64,000 bases of DNA from positions 62,001-126,000 of the forward strand of contig CALXUG010000004.1 of assembly GCA_944391625.1 (NCBI GenBank). The letters run 5' to 3'. A program made the translations under genes and the position numbers. The notes beneath the pieces were generated by a model. That model searched no databases. It was not told the origin of the DNA and worked only from the letters and a program-made list of their open reading frames with translations. Source of the stretch: an uncultured Clostridia bacterium (GTDB lineage Bacteria > Bacillota > Peptococcia > Peptococcales > Peptococcaceae). Positions 52,215 through 61,242 of the stretch are shown piece after piece (position 1 is the first letter of the stretch; the number at the start of each line of letters is the position of its first letter).

Positions 52215-52611
52215 TGTTATCAGAGAAATTTGAAGTGAAATGGGTGTTTTTGAAAACATTTGTTTGATTTTGTCTTGAAATGTGATATGATAATAACTAG
52301 GGGATAACATGTAATTGGCGAAATGTGCAGCAACTGTTTGTGAAATCAAACCGATATGTGCAAGTAATTGATTTTAGTAAAAAAATAAATGTGCTGAATA
52401 CAAATAGAAAGAACTGAGTTTGTCCAATAAATATAAAATAATTTTGAAATCCTGCAATATGAAATAATTGAATGAAATCTGGAAACAATATTGTTATGGG
52501 CACAATTGGTATTACTCGTTTTCTTGGCAGGTTGGGAAAACGAGGCGAACTGTTATTACCCGATTTGATATGCCTGAGCCAATTAGGCGGTAAGGTAAAG
52601 GAGAGAGTGAG
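52215..52611. other. Intergenic region with a structured block
   Basis: A ~400-base gap. The left half is plain A+T-rich DNA. In the right half, CTCGTTTTC (52515-52523) pairs perfectly with GAAAACGAG (52536-52544), and GCCT/AGGC forms a second hairpin at 52572-52588, ending 17 bases before the ribosome site of the next gene. This could be a 5'-leader element, but no class is recognised. An open frame from 52472 crosses it and runs into the next gene in another frame. Confidence 0.35.
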
Positions 52612-52896
52612 ATGGAAGATCGAGAATTTCTTCAATTATTTCAGCAGGCAGCAAGTTATTTGCGGGAGCGGACAACGGATAGCTTATTGCAACAGAATTC
52701 CGTTTATCAAGAAGTTAGTCAGATGGAAGAACAAGCTGAAAAAGAGTATTTACAGTTATCTTTGAATGAAGAACAGCGGCAAATTATTGATGGGTTATTA
52801 CAGCAAAAAGAGCATAGTTGTTTAATTTATGCTGATGCTGCATATTTGGCAGGAATTAAAAGTGCAGTGCAGATGTATAGTTTGTTGAATAAATAG
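52612..52896 (+). CDS. Hypothetical helical protein, 94 residues
   Basis: A small soluble protein, almost all helix: EDREFLQLFQQAASYLRERT, QEVSQMEEQAEKEYLQLSLN, then QQIIDGLLQQ-like and the ending CLIYADAAYLAGIKSAVQMY. The last part resembles the short tail of DUF6809-like proteins, but I am not sure. ATG 52612 follows AAAGGAGAG. It is a single-gene unit with a possible structured leader and its own terminator. Confidence 0.65.
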   Translation: MEDREFLQLFQQAASYLRERTTDSLLQQNSVYQEVSQMEEQAEKEYLQLSLNEEQRQIIDGLLQQKEHSCLIYADAAYLAGIKSAVQMYSLLNK

Positions 52897-52904
52897 TAAA
52901 TGAG

Positions 52905-52932
52905 ACCGGTTCAGCCTGCAACCGGTTTTTTT
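52905..52932 (+). terminator. Terminator of the 52612-52896 gene
   Basis: ACCGGTT pairs with AACCGGT around an eight-base loop and is followed by seven T. Confidence 0.85.
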
Positions 52933-53211
52933 AGATTGAAGGATATATGAATATAGTGCTCAACCATATTATTATGGCCAAATATAAAAAAACAACATAA
53001 TATGTTCCATAATACAATATTTTTTTGAATTATATATTCTATTTTTTGCTTTTATGCTATACTATATAAAAGTGCAGTTGGATTATTGTATGTACTATAT
53101 TATGAAAATAGTTTTTCTTGACAAAATCTTGATACATTTTATAAGTTGTTTGAATATTTTTTGTGTATAATGAAACGAAGAGGTTTTGTTATTTGCGAGG
53201 AGGAAAAAGAA

Positions 53212-53667
53212 ATGAATGTACTGTTTTTCTTAACACCAAAAGAAAATGTAGCCTATATCTACCATGATTATACAGTACGGCAGGCTTTGGAGAAAATGAA
53301 GCATTATCATTACTCAGCCATTCCTATTATAGATCGCGAGGGACATTATATTGGAACTGTCACAGAAGGTGACTTTTTATGGGGGATGCTGGAACGGAAC
53401 AGTATTACATTAAAGGATGCAGAAAGCTGGAAATTGAGTGAATTACCCTTATACCGTGACAATCAGTCAGTAAAAATTGATGCTGACATTGAAGATCTGC
53501 TGCAATTGGCCTTCCGGCAAAATTTTGTGCCAGTGGTAGATACGCATAATATTTTTATTGGGATCGTTACTCGAAAAGATATTATGCAGTATTTTGCTAC
53601 GTCTGCCATAGATAGTAATACAGCTGCCTATAAAGAAAAAACAATTACTATGCAGCAAATTATTTAA
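53212..53667 (+). CDS. CBS-domain-pair protein
   Basis: A 151-residue protein composed of a CBS pair: residues ~12-60 (VAYIYHDYTVRQALEKM, AIPIIDREGHYIGTVTEGDF) and ~75-130 (SVKIDADIEDLLQLAF, FVPVVDTHNIFIGIVTRKDI). It resembles YkuL/CbpB-type proteins, which in Bacillus relatives can bind c-di-AMP; that role is inference here. ATG 53212 is eight bases past GAGGAGG, and longer upstream frames lack a site. Confidence 0.82.
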   Translation: MNVLFFLTPKENVAYIYHDYTVRQALEKMKHYHYSAIPIIDREGHYIGTVTEGDFLWGMLERNSITLKDAESWKLSELPLYRDNQSVKIDADIEDLLQLAFRQNFVPVVDTHNIFIGIVTRKDIMQYFATSAIDSNTAAYKEKTITMQQII

Positions 53668-53692
53668 TAAAACGTAATTAGTGATTAGTGAG

Positions 53693-53747
53693 AACAACGT
53701 TTCTTTTATTCTTTTTGGAGAATATAGGGAGCGTTGTTTTTGTTTTT
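53693..53747 (+). terminator. Terminator of the CBS gene
   Basis: AACAACG pairs with CGTTGTT; inside, ATTCT pairs with AGAAT. The right arm is followed by a T-rich run. Confidence 0.7.
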
Positions 53748-53864
53748 ATAGGAAGAAAGCGTTATCATGTAGATGTAGAAGGATTTGCAGTTACTTTATA
53801 AAAGTATACTAAGGAAGATTTATCTAAACGAAGTATTGGAAACAATATTTTACATAAAAAAGTA

Positions 53865-53893
53865 TTGACAAATTAAGTTAGTCATAGTAAATT
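53865..53893 (+). promoter_or_regulatory. Promoter of the feo operon
   Basis: TTGACA and TAAATT are 17 bases apart, ~70 bases upstream of the first feoA. The spacer and -10 region are A+T-rich and loosely palindromic, but I see no clean Fur or DtxR box. Confidence 0.6.
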
Positions 53894-53964
53894 AATATAT
53901 GCAATAAGACATATGCGGCTTTGGATATAAATGTTGGATAACTTGATAAAGGATGGTGATTTTT

Positions 53965-54174
53965 ATGCCGTTATCAATGGCATCTTATGGGCAGGAAAAA
54001 GTGATTGTAAAAATTACAGGTCGTGACCACATTCAGAAGCATCTTGCAAATCTGGGCTTTGTTGTAGGCGAACCTGTGACGGTTATTTCGGAAATCGGCG
54101 GTAATATGATTTTGAAGATAAAAGATGTAAGGATTGCTTTGGATAAAACAATGGCGAACCGAATTTTAGTATAA
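53965..54174 (+). CDS. feoA: FeoA-family protein (first copy)
   Basis: A 69-residue SH3-like FeoA protein (VIVKITGRDHIQKHLANLGF, VGEPVTVISEIGGNMILKIKDVRIALD). It assists FeoB in ferrous iron uptake. ATG 53965 follows AAAGGATGG; the in-frame ATG/ATA region before it precedes the site. A second FeoA gene follows after 66 bases, then feoB. Confidence 0.88.
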   Translation: MPLSMASYGQEKVIVKITGRDHIQKHLANLGFVVGEPVTVISEIGGNMILKIKDVRIALDKTMANRILV

Positions 54175-54240
54175 AACAATATTTTTTTTGATTATTAGTT
54201 AGCTTATACTTACAAATAAAAGCAATGGGAGGTAATAGGT

Positions 54241-54465
54241 TTGAAAAGCTTACGAGAGGTGCCGTGTGGTAATCAGGCGAAAATTGTGAAAGTGCATGGT
54301 GATGGCAGTGTAAGACGCCGCATTATGGATATGGGTATTACAAAAGGATGTGATGTGTTTGTACGCAAGGTAGCACCTTTGGGTGATCCCATTGAAATTA
54401 CCGTACGAGGATATGAAATGTCTATCCGCAAAGCGGATGCACAAATGATAGAAGTGGAAGCATAG
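54241..54465 (+). CDS. feoA: FeoA-family protein (second copy)
   Basis: A 74-residue FeoA (LREVPCGNQAKIVKVHGDGS, RRRIMDMGITKGCDVFVRKVAPLGDPIEI, GYEMSIRKADA). This one matches the classical FeoA pattern with the RRRxxDMGxxxG block more closely than the first copy. TTG 54241 follows GGGAGG. It ends 15 bases before feoB. Confidence 0.92.
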   Translation: MKSLREVPCGNQAKIVKVHGDGSVRRRIMDMGITKGCDVFVRKVAPLGDPIEITVRGYEMSIRKADAQMIEVEA

Positions 54466-54480
54466 GGAGGTTGTGTCAAA

Positions 54481-56643
54481 ATGGGCTATAAAATAGCGCT
54501 TGCCGGTAATCCAAACTGCGGGAAAACAACATTGTTCAACGCTTTAACCGGTTCCAATCAATTTGTGGGAAACTGGCCGGGGGTTACAGTTGAAAAAAAA
54601 GAGGGAAAACTGAAAGGGCATCCAGATGTAAGTATTATAGACTTACCAGGAATTTATTCTTTATCGCCATACACATTAGAGGAAGTGGTGGCAAGAAATT
54701 ATTTACTCAGTGAGCGCCCTGATGCAATTTTAAATATTGTGGATGGAACAAACTTAGAACGAAACTTATATTTGTCAACACAGTTATTGGAACTGGGTAT
54801 TCCGGTTGTGATGGCGGTGAATATGATGGATATCGTTGAAAAAAATGGAGACAAAATTCATATTCATGAACTTTCAAAAGCGCTTGGCTGTAAAGTGGTA
54901 GAAATTTCGGCACTAAAAGGCACCGGCATAAAAGAAGCGGCAGAGCTGGCTGTGAAAGCTGCGGCGTCAAAACAAATCTCAAAAATTGTGCATACTTTTG
55001 ATTTTCAGGTAGAAACAGTTTTACAGGAAATAGAAATGCAGTTGGGCAATGATGTTCCGGAACATCAGAAACGATTTTTTACTATCAAATTATTTGAGCG
55101 AGATCAGAAAATTGGCAGCATGTTAAAGACAGTTCCCAATGTAGAAAGCAGTATCAGAAAATTGGAAGATGAATTGGATGACGATGCAGAAAGTATCATT
55201 ACCAACGAACGGTATGGATATATTTCTTCAATCATCGGAACATGCAGTGTAAAAGCCAAAAGAAAGGGGCTGTCTGTTTCTGATAAAATTGATCAGATTG
55301 TGACCAATCGGATTCTGGCATTGCCTATTTTTGCTGCTATTATGTTTGCTGTTTACTATATTTCTGTTACCACCATTGGGACTTTTGTTACCGATTGGAC
55401 CAATGATGTTTTGTTTGGAGAAATCATTCCTCCGGCCATTGAAGGTGTTTTAATTGCTATTGGTTGTGCTGACTGGTTGCAGGGTTTGATTTTGGACGGT
55501 ATTGTAGCTGGTGTTGGTGCTGTTTTAGGTTTTGTACCACAGATACTGGTATTGTTTCTCTTTTTAGGATTTCTGGAATCCTGCGGTTATATGGCGCGTG
55601 TTGCTTTTATCATGGATAGAATTTTCCGCAAATTTGGTCTGTCCGGTAAATCTTTTATTCCTATGTTAATTGGTTCAGGATGTGGTGTTCCTGGTATCAT
55701 GGCTTCCAGAACAATTGAAAATGAACGGGACCGCAGAATGACCATTATGACAACTACCTTTGTTCCTTGTGGAGCCAAATTGCCAATCATTGCTTTAATT
55801 GCCGGTGCATTCTTCGGCAATGCGGGCTGGGTTGCTTGGAGTGCTTATTTTGTTGGTGTTGCAGCCATCATTTGTTCCGGTATCATTTTGAAAAAGACAG
55901 CAATGTTTGCTGGTGATCCTGCTCCTTTTGTAATGGAATTGCCGGCTTACCATATGCCAACAGTAGAAAATGTTCTGCGTAGTATGTGGGAACGGGGATG
56001 GTCCTTTATCAAAAAAGCTGGTACCATTATTTTGTTATCTACAGTAGTATTATGGTTCTTAATGAGTTTTGGTTGGGTAGACGGCAGCTTTGGCATGTTG
56101 GAAGCGGAACAACTAAATAATTCGCTGCTGGCTTCTATTGGCGGCGCTGTGGCTTGGATATTCGCACCACTGGGCTGGACTCAGGGTGGCGAAGGCTGGA
56201 AAATGGCTGTTGCTGCCATTACCGGCTTAATTGCCAAAGAAAATGTGGTAGCTACCTTTGGTATGTTGTATGGATTTGCAGAAGTTGCTGAAGATGGCGC
56301 AGAAGTTTGGGGTAACTTGGCCAGTGTGATGACACCTATTGCTGCATACGGATTTTTAGTATTCAACCTGTTATGCGCACCTTGCTTTGCTGCCATGGGC
56401 GCAATGAAACGGGAAATGAACAATATGAAATGGTTCCTGTTTGCCATTGGCTATCAATGTGGTCTGGCTTATCTAGTGGCCATGATGATTTATCAGTTTG
56501 GGACATTGTTTGCCGGAGGCGGTTTCGGTCTTGGAACTTTAGCGGCTGTTGTTGTTCTGATTGCATTGCTGTACCTGTTGTTCCGACCGGAAAAACAGCA
56601 AAGACATCAAAAACAGTTACAGAATGCGCAGCATGCGGTGTAA
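54481..56643 (+). CDS. feoB: Ferrous iron transporter FeoB
   Basis: A 720-residue iron transporter. The cytosolic N-terminal G domain has G1 GNPNCGKTTLFNALTG, G2 WPGVTVEKKEG, G3 DLPGIYSLSPY and G4 NMMD, followed by a helical GDI-like region (~170-260). The membrane part has the two Gate motifs with Cys (FIPMLIGSGCGVPGIMASR and VPCGAKLPIIALIAGAFF) in opposed orientation. It imports Fe2+ under anaerobic conditions. ATG 54481 follows GGGAGG. Confidence 0.97.
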   Translation: MGYKIALAGNPNCGKTTLFNALTGSNQFVGNWPGVTVEKKEGKLKGHPDVSIIDLPGIYSLSPYTLEEVVARNYLLSERPDAILNIVDGTNLERNLYLSTQLLELGIPVVMAVNMMDIVEKNGDKIHIHELSKALGCKVVEISALKGTGIKEAAELAVKAAASKQISKIVHTFDFQVETVLQEIEMQLGNDVPEHQKRFFTIKLFERDQKIGSMLKTVPNVESSIRKLEDELDDDAESIITNERYGYISSIIGTCSVKAKRKGLSVSDKIDQIVTNRILALPIFAAIMFAVYYISVTTIGTFVTDWTNDVLFGEIIPPAIEGVLIAIGCADWLQGLILDGIVAGVGAVLGFVPQILVLFLFLGFLESCGYMARVAFIMDRIFRKFGLSGKSFIPMLIGSGCGVPGIMASRTIENERDRRMTIMTTTFVPCGAKLPIIALIAGAFFGNAGWVAWSAYFVGVAAIICSGIILKKTAMFAGDPAPFVMELPAYHMPTVENVLRSMWERGWSFIKKAGTIILLSTVVLWFLMSFGWVDGSFGMLEAEQLNNSLLASIGGAVAWIFAPLGWTQGGEGWKMAVAAITGLIAKENVVATFGMLYGFAEVAEDGAEVWGNLASVMTPIAAYGFLVFNLLCAPCFAAMGAMKREMNNMKWFLFAIGYQCGLAYLVAMMIYQFGTLFAGGGFGLGTLAAVVVLIALLYLLFRPEKQQRHQKQLQNAQHAV

Positions 56644-56653
56644 GGAGGTATTT

Positions 56654-56824
56654 ATGGAACTTTTATTGAATAATCTGGGCACATTGATAGTAGGATCAGT
56701 TGTTTTTGTTGGAATTTACTTTGCAGCGCGCAGTGTGCGGAAAGAGTTTGAATCGGGCGGATGCAGCGGTTGCAGTGGATGCAGCAAAAATTGCGGCGGC
56801 AGTTGTGGATTTCAAAAGCAGTAA
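56654..56824 (+). CDS. FeoB-associated Cys-rich membrane protein
   Basis: A 56-residue protein with one membrane segment (residues ~8-25, LGTLIVGSVVFVGIYFAA) and a Cys/Gly-rich C-terminal tail with five Cys (GGCSGCSGCSKNCGGSCGF). Small proteins of this type regularly follow feoB and may act in place of FeoC. ATG 56654 follows AAGGAGG, ten bases after feoB; the longer frame at 56561 lies inside feoB. Confidence 0.88.
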   Translation: MELLLNNLGTLIVGSVVFVGIYFAARSVRKEFESGGCSGCSGCSKNCGGSCGFQKQ

Positions 56825-56850
56825 AATAGAAAGAATGAAAGATTGATGAT

Positions 56851-56891
56851 GTTTCTGGTTGGGCGTTGGCTCAGCCAGAAACAAATTTTTT
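56851..56891 (+). terminator. Terminator of the feo operon
   Basis: GTTTCTGG pairs with CCAGAAAC around a 15-base loop and is followed by an ATTTTTT run. Confidence 0.82.
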
Positions 56892-56950
56892 CAGTATGAG
56901 TTAGTGGTTGATAATAGAAGTTTCAAAATGATTAATAAGGAGAGAAACTT

Positions 56951-57235
56951 ATGAGCAAACTAGTAATCATTGGCGGGCATGATTGTATGGCTTGTAAATA
57001 CAGAGAACTATGCAAACAGTACAACTATAAAGCAAAAGTGTTTACACAAGTACCAGGTAATCTAAAGCAACAAATTGGGGAGCCGGATTTGTTGGTTTTG
57101 TTTACCAATACCGTTTCACACCGTATGGTAAACTGCGCCGTGACAGAAGCTAAAAGAAAAAATATTAATCTTGTGCGATGTCATACCAGCAGCGCTGCTG
57201 CATTAAAACAAATTTTAGAGGAAACTGTAGTATAA
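56951..57235 (+). CDS. DUF2325 family protein
   Basis: A 94-residue Rossmann-like protein: KLVIIGGHDCMACKYRELCKQ, then DLLVLFTNTVSHRMVNCAVTEAKRKNINLVRCHTSSAAALKQIL. This matches DUF2325, with the H-T-S-S motif. Function is unknown; the CxxC near the N-terminus suggests metal or redox binding. It often neighbours iron-transport genes. ATG 56951 follows AAGGAGAG. Confidence 0.85.
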   Translation: MSKLVIIGGHDCMACKYRELCKQYNYKAKVFTQVPGNLKQQIGEPDLLVLFTNTVSHRMVNCAVTEAKRKNINLVRCHTSSAAALKQILEETVV

Positions 57236-57449
57236 GCGCTATCGTTTTTATAGTAATGGAAACGATCATAGAAACTAAAGAAGGAACTGTTTATGAATCG
57301 GTTTATATAACATGCTGCCATGCACATGAACGTCATTGGCAGCATTTTGTATTGGAGAAATCTTTTGTTTATCTTTTTCTTAGCAGGTTTTTTTATAAAT
57401 GAGATAATAAAATTGATTGCCAAATGGGAATAAAAGCAAAAACTATGGT

Positions 57450-57478
57450 TTGTCAAATTCCCGATAAAGTAGTATGAT
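57450..57478 (+). promoter_or_regulatory. Promoter of the ABC binding-protein operon
   Basis: TTGTCA and TATGAT are 17 bases apart, about 40 bases upstream of the binding-protein start codon. Confidence 0.62.
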
Positions 57479-57520
57479 AAAAGCGTACAAGAGAGTTTGT
57501 ACAGAAAGCGAGGGACAACA

Positions 57521-58522
57521 ATGAAAAAACTGAGTAAGGCATTGGCTATCTTGTTATGTTTGGGAATGGTAGCCGGTATGATGACAGGTTGTGGCGGCGA
57601 TACCACACCAAAAGAAAAAGCAAAGCTGAATGTGGTAGGATTGACAGGACCAACCGGTATGGGTATGGTAAAATTAATGTCAGACAACGAAGCAGGGGAT
57701 ACAGTCGTTGATTATACAGTAGAACTGGTCGGCGCTGCCGATGAAATCACCGGAAAAATTGTAAATGGCGATGTAGATATTGCTGCGGTGCCATGCAATT
57801 TGGCCTCTGTATTGTATAATAAAACAGAAGGCGGTGTAAAAATTGCTGCTGTAAATACATTGGGTGTTTTGTATATGCTGGAAGCCAATGGCGGTCAGGA
57901 AATCCAGTCTGTTGCTGACTTAACAGGCAAAACCATTGTAACCACCGGCAAAGGCACCACACCGGAATATATTTTAAACTACATTCTGCAGGCTAACGGT
58001 TTAAACCCGGAAACAGATGTAACTGTAGAATATAAAGCAGAAGCTGCCGAAGTAGCTGCTTTATTGCAGCAGGGCGGTGCCGATATTGCGATGCTGCCGC
58101 AGCCTATGGTGACCACTGTCATGGCCAAAACAGAAGGTGTACGCATTGCACTGGATATGACAAAAGAATGGGCCAAAGCGCAGGGGGATGACGGAAAACA
58201 ACTGGTGACTGGCGCTGTCATTGTACGTAGTGATGTATTGGAAAATAATCAGGAAGCGGTGGACACATTCCTGGAAGAATATGCGGCATCCATTAACTAT
58301 GTCAATGAAAATGTGGCAGAAGGCGCTGCATTGGTAGAACAGTATGGCATTATTCCATCTGCCGCCATTGCCGAAAAAGCCATTCCGGCTTGCAACATGG
58401 TTTATATGAGCGGTGCGGAAATGCAGCAGAGCGTAAGTGCTTATTTAGAAGTGCTGGCAGAAGCCAATCCGGTTTCTGTAGGCGGAACATTGCCAGATGA
58501 TGCGTTCTACTATGTACCGTAA
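57521..58522 (+). CDS. ABC transporter substrate-binding lipoprotein (SsuA/ThiY-like)
   Basis: A 333-residue binding protein. The signal peptide ends in a lipobox MMTGC, so it is a lipoprotein on the outer face of the membrane. The fold is NMT1/THI5-like: LNVVGLTGPTGMGMVKLM, then GDVDIAAVPCNLASVLYN, DLTGKTIVTTGKGTTPEY and GGADIAMLPQPMVTT. Relatives bind sulfonates, taurine, nitrate or thiamine precursors; the ligand is open. ATG 57521 follows GCGAGGG. The permease gene overlaps its end by 26 bases. No ATPase gene is near. Confidence 0.87.
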   Translation: MKKLSKALAILLCLGMVAGMMTGCGGDTTPKEKAKLNVVGLTGPTGMGMVKLMSDNEAGDTVVDYTVELVGAADEITGKIVNGDVDIAAVPCNLASVLYNKTEGGVKIAAVNTLGVLYMLEANGGQEIQSVADLTGKTIVTTGKGTTPEYILNYILQANGLNPETDVTVEYKAEAAEVAALLQQGGADIAMLPQPMVTTVMAKTEGVRIALDMTKEWAKAQGDDGKQLVTGAVIVRSDVLENNQEAVDTFLEEYAASINYVNENVAEGAALVEQYGIIPSAAIAEKAIPACNMVYMSGAEMQQSVSAYLEVLAEANPVSVGGTLPDDAFYYVP

Positions 58523-59255
58523 TTTGCTGCGTCATTTGAAAAAGCCAGCCATACTTTTGGTCTGGCTTTTTCTGTGGCAGTTAGGCAGTTTGCTGCTGGG
58601 GCAGGAAATATTGCTGGTATCCCCCGTAAAAACAGTAGAAACTTTGCTGATACTTATGTGGACACCGGATTTTTGGTATAGTATCGGTACTTCCTTATTG
58701 CGGATTATGGGCGGCTTTTTGTTGGCACTGCTCACAGGTTCTGTACTGGCTTTTTGCGGTTGGCGCGTTCCTTTCATCCATGAGTTTTTAAGCCCCTTAT
58801 TGAATGTGATGAAAGCAACGCCGGTGGCATCGTTTATTATTTTGGCATTGCTTTGGGTGAATGGCGCTTATATTTCTGTTTTGTGTTCGTTTATCATGGG
58901 AATGCCTATTGTATACAGTAATTTATATGCAGGGCTTTGTAATATTGATAAAAAATTACTGGAAGTAGGGCAGGTTTTTGCATTGCCGCAGCAGAAAATG
59001 GTGCAGCAAATCTATATCCCATCCCTAAAGCCTTATTTGCTGTCTGCCTGTACCATTTGTATTGGATTTTGCTGGAAATCCGGTGTTGCTGCCGAAGTCA
59101 TTGGTCTTGCCAATCATACCATTGGTATGCATTTGTATAATGCCAAAGTGTATTTGGAAACGCCGGAACTGTTTGCCTGGACACTGGTAATTATTTTGCT
59201 GAGTGTGTCCATTGAAAAATGGATGGTAAGAATTTCTCATAAAATTTTGCATTAA
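58497..59255 (+). CDS. ABC transporter permease (SsuC/TauC-like)
   Basis: A 252-residue permease with about six membrane segments. The segments KKPAILLVWLFLWQLGSLL, GTSLLRIMGGFLLALLTGSV and the coupling EVGQVFALPQQKMVQQIYIP (EAA-like loop) match the BPD_transp_1 family. It pairs with the preceding binding protein. ATG 58497 lies inside that gene; 58500 and 58512 are alternatives. An ATP-binding subunit is missing from the operon. Confidence 0.87.
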   Translation: MMRSTMYRNLLRHLKKPAILLVWLFLWQLGSLLLGQEILLVSPVKTVETLLILMWTPDFWYSIGTSLLRIMGGFLLALLTGSVLAFCGWRVPFIHEFLSPLLNVMKATPVASFIILALLWVNGAYISVLCSFIMGMPIVYSNLYAGLCNIDKKLLEVGQVFALPQQKMVQQIYIPSLKPYLLSACTICIGFCWKSGVAAEVIGLANHTIGMHLYNAKVYLETPELFAWTLVIILLSVSIEKWMVRISHKILH

Positions 59256-59318
59256 GCGGGCAGGCAGGAAAGTGCTGTTTTGGTATCGAAAAAAACAATA
59301 ACTGTTTTGCGTAAGTTT

Positions 59319-59343
59319 AGTGGCTGTTTTCAGCCACTTTTTT
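59319..59343 (+). terminator. Terminator of the ABC operon
   Basis: AGTGGCTG pairs perfectly with CAGCCACT around a TTTT loop and is followed by T-tract. Confidence 0.88.
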
Positions 59344-59406
59344 GCCTTTTATGCCGGTAAAAAGATGTCCGGTTGTCATAGAATAAACTAACATGGAGGG
59401 ACCTAT

Positions 59407-60417
59407 ATGCAAGATGCACAAAGTTTAATTGAAGTAAAAAAAGCGGTGTTACATATATTGGATTTGAATTCGGGCGTTCCGGTTTTTTCGGATAAAGAAT
59501 TGGATCGGGAGATTTTTGAATTTTTGCAAAAACATTTGGAAAAAGCCTGGAAAGATGCCTCTGCGCACAGCAGCAAAATTGGTGAGATTAATCCGGTACG
59601 GGTAAAATTGGAGGAGTATCAGAAGGACGCTGATTTATTTGTTTCTGTTAGCCAGGAATTGGCACAAAAACTGCACCAGGATCTGATGCTGTGCGGAGAA
59701 GAACGGGCGGTTGATTTGGTTGCCTGTGATTTTCTGGCTGCCGGAATTCGTCAGTTCGGCTTGTTGGTGTATCAAAATCAACTGGGCTATACCCATAAGG
59801 TTGGTCAAGATGGCGATCTTGTGTGCAATGAAATTATTCAGCACTATGCCATTTTGCCCAATCCCACCCAGAAGGTTAATATGTTCGCCTTTGTGGATAT
59901 GGAAAACTGGACTGTAAAATTTGCAGATAAAAAGCGGGTGCTGGATGGCGAAGAATTATTTCTTTTGCCCGATCGGCTTTTAAACTGCACCATGCCGGTA
60001 TCACCGAAAGATACTGTAAAAAAGGTACACACCATTGTCAATCAGGTTGCAGAAGAATATGGACAAAATGCAGCCCAGGCGGTATCGAAAGCAAAGGCCT
60101 ATCTGCTGGAGCTTAGTGAAACCAGCGAAGAAGTATGTCCGGCTGATATCGGCCGCGAGGTGTTTGCCAGCCATCCGGGAATGCAGGCATCTTATATGGA
60201 ACAGGTGGAGCTGGCAAGCTTGCCCAAAAGTACCCCATTGGAGCGGGATTTTGCAGTGAAAGCCAACCGTTCGCACAAAATAAAAACAGATACAGGAATT
60301 GAAATTACGGTTCCGTCTGATTTTTTTAACAATCCGGAATACATTGAATTTATCAGTAACGAGGACGGTACCATTTCCATTGCTATAAAAAATGTAGGCC
60401 AGATTATCAATCGCTGA
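59407..60417 (+). CDS. Nucleoid-associated protein (NdpA/YejK family)
   Basis: A 336-residue NdpA-like protein. VKKAVLHILDLNSGVPVFSD at the N-terminus, the FLQKHLEKAWKDA helix, and DLVACDFLAAG...LGYTHKV followed by QHYAILPNP match the family. The C-terminal part (IEITVPSDFFNNPEYIEFI) ends in a small beta region. Members bind the nucleoid; the function is little known. ATG 59407 follows GGAGGG. It appears monocistronic. Confidence 0.8.
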   Translation: MQDAQSLIEVKKAVLHILDLNSGVPVFSDKELDREIFEFLQKHLEKAWKDASAHSSKIGEINPVRVKLEEYQKDADLFVSVSQELAQKLHQDLMLCGEERAVDLVACDFLAAGIRQFGLLVYQNQLGYTHKVGQDGDLVCNEIIQHYAILPNPTQKVNMFAFVDMENWTVKFADKKRVLDGEELFLLPDRLLNCTMPVSPKDTVKKVHTIVNQVAEEYGQNAAQAVSKAKAYLLELSETSEEVCPADIGREVFASHPGMQASYMEQVELASLPKSTPLERDFAVKANRSHKIKTDTGIEITVPSDFFNNPEYIEFISNEDGTISIAIKNVGQIINR

Positions 60418-60507
60418 ATATGGTTTTATTTGCATTTCCAGCGGTTCCATAGTATTATGATACTAGTTATTTATGATTGATTTTGGTAAGAAAGGAGTCA
60501 GAATAGT

Positions 60508-61221
60508 ATGGCTGTGGCAGGCGGTAGTAATATCGGACTAAGAAAAAATAACGAAGACAGTTATTATATAAATGAAGATTGCGGGCTTCTGGTAATTGCT
60601 GACGGCATGGGCGGACATGAGCATGGGCAGCTGGCCAGTCGATTGGCAGTAGAAAAAATCTCTACGTTGACAACCGATCAGTGTCCAGAAACCTTTAATT
60701 TGGGCATGATGCAGCAATTGTTTATGCAGGCCAATGCGGTGGTATTTGAAAAACAGCAGGCATTGCAGAGCGGTATTATGGGAACCACACTGACGGCAGT
60801 GGTGATTGATGAAAATCAGATTTATGTAGGTCATGTAGGTGACAGTCGCTTATATCTGCTTCATGACAATGCGCTGATGCAGCTGACCATGGATCATTCC
60901 TATTATGCTGAATTAATCCGTCAGGGTACAGAGAATGTACACATTGAAAACAGACAAAAGAATGTGCTGTTAAAAGCATTAGGACCAGAGGCGCAGGTGG
61001 AGGGCCAATATTTAACCCATCCAATCGAGGCGGGAGATATGCTGCTGCTTTGTACAGATGGCTTGTATAATTTATTACAGCCGGAAGAAATGAAACAGTT
61101 CATGCAGCAATCAGAAAATCTGGATCTGGCTGTGGAGCAGCTGCTGAATCAGGCGCTGCAGCGAGGTGCCAGTGATAATCTGACGGTTATTTTATACCAG
61201 CATGAGTCAATACATCATTAA
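60508..61221 (+). CDS. PP2C-type Ser/Thr phosphatase (Stp/PrpC)
   Basis: A 237-residue PPM/PP2C phosphatase. Metal-binding motifs are NEDSYY (Asp17), IADGMGGHEHG (Asp32), GHVGDSRLYLL, CTDGLYNLL and SDNLTVILY. It reverses phosphorylation by the adjoining PASTA kinase. ATG 60508 follows AAAGGAG. The kinase gene starts 21 bases later, and rsgA overlaps the kinase, as in many Firmicutes. Confidence 0.95.
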   Translation: MAVAGGSNIGLRKNNEDSYYINEDCGLLVIADGMGGHEHGQLASRLAVEKISTLTTDQCPETFNLGMMQQLFMQANAVVFEKQQALQSGIMGTTLTAVVIDENQIYVGHVGDSRLYLLHDNALMQLTMDHSYYAELIRQGTENVHIENRQKNVLLKALGPEAQVEGQYLTHPIEAGDMLLLCTDGLYNLLQPEEMKQFMQQSENLDLAVEQLLNQALQRGASDNLTVILYQHESIHH

Positions 61222-61242
61222 CCAATTCTGTGAGGTGATACT

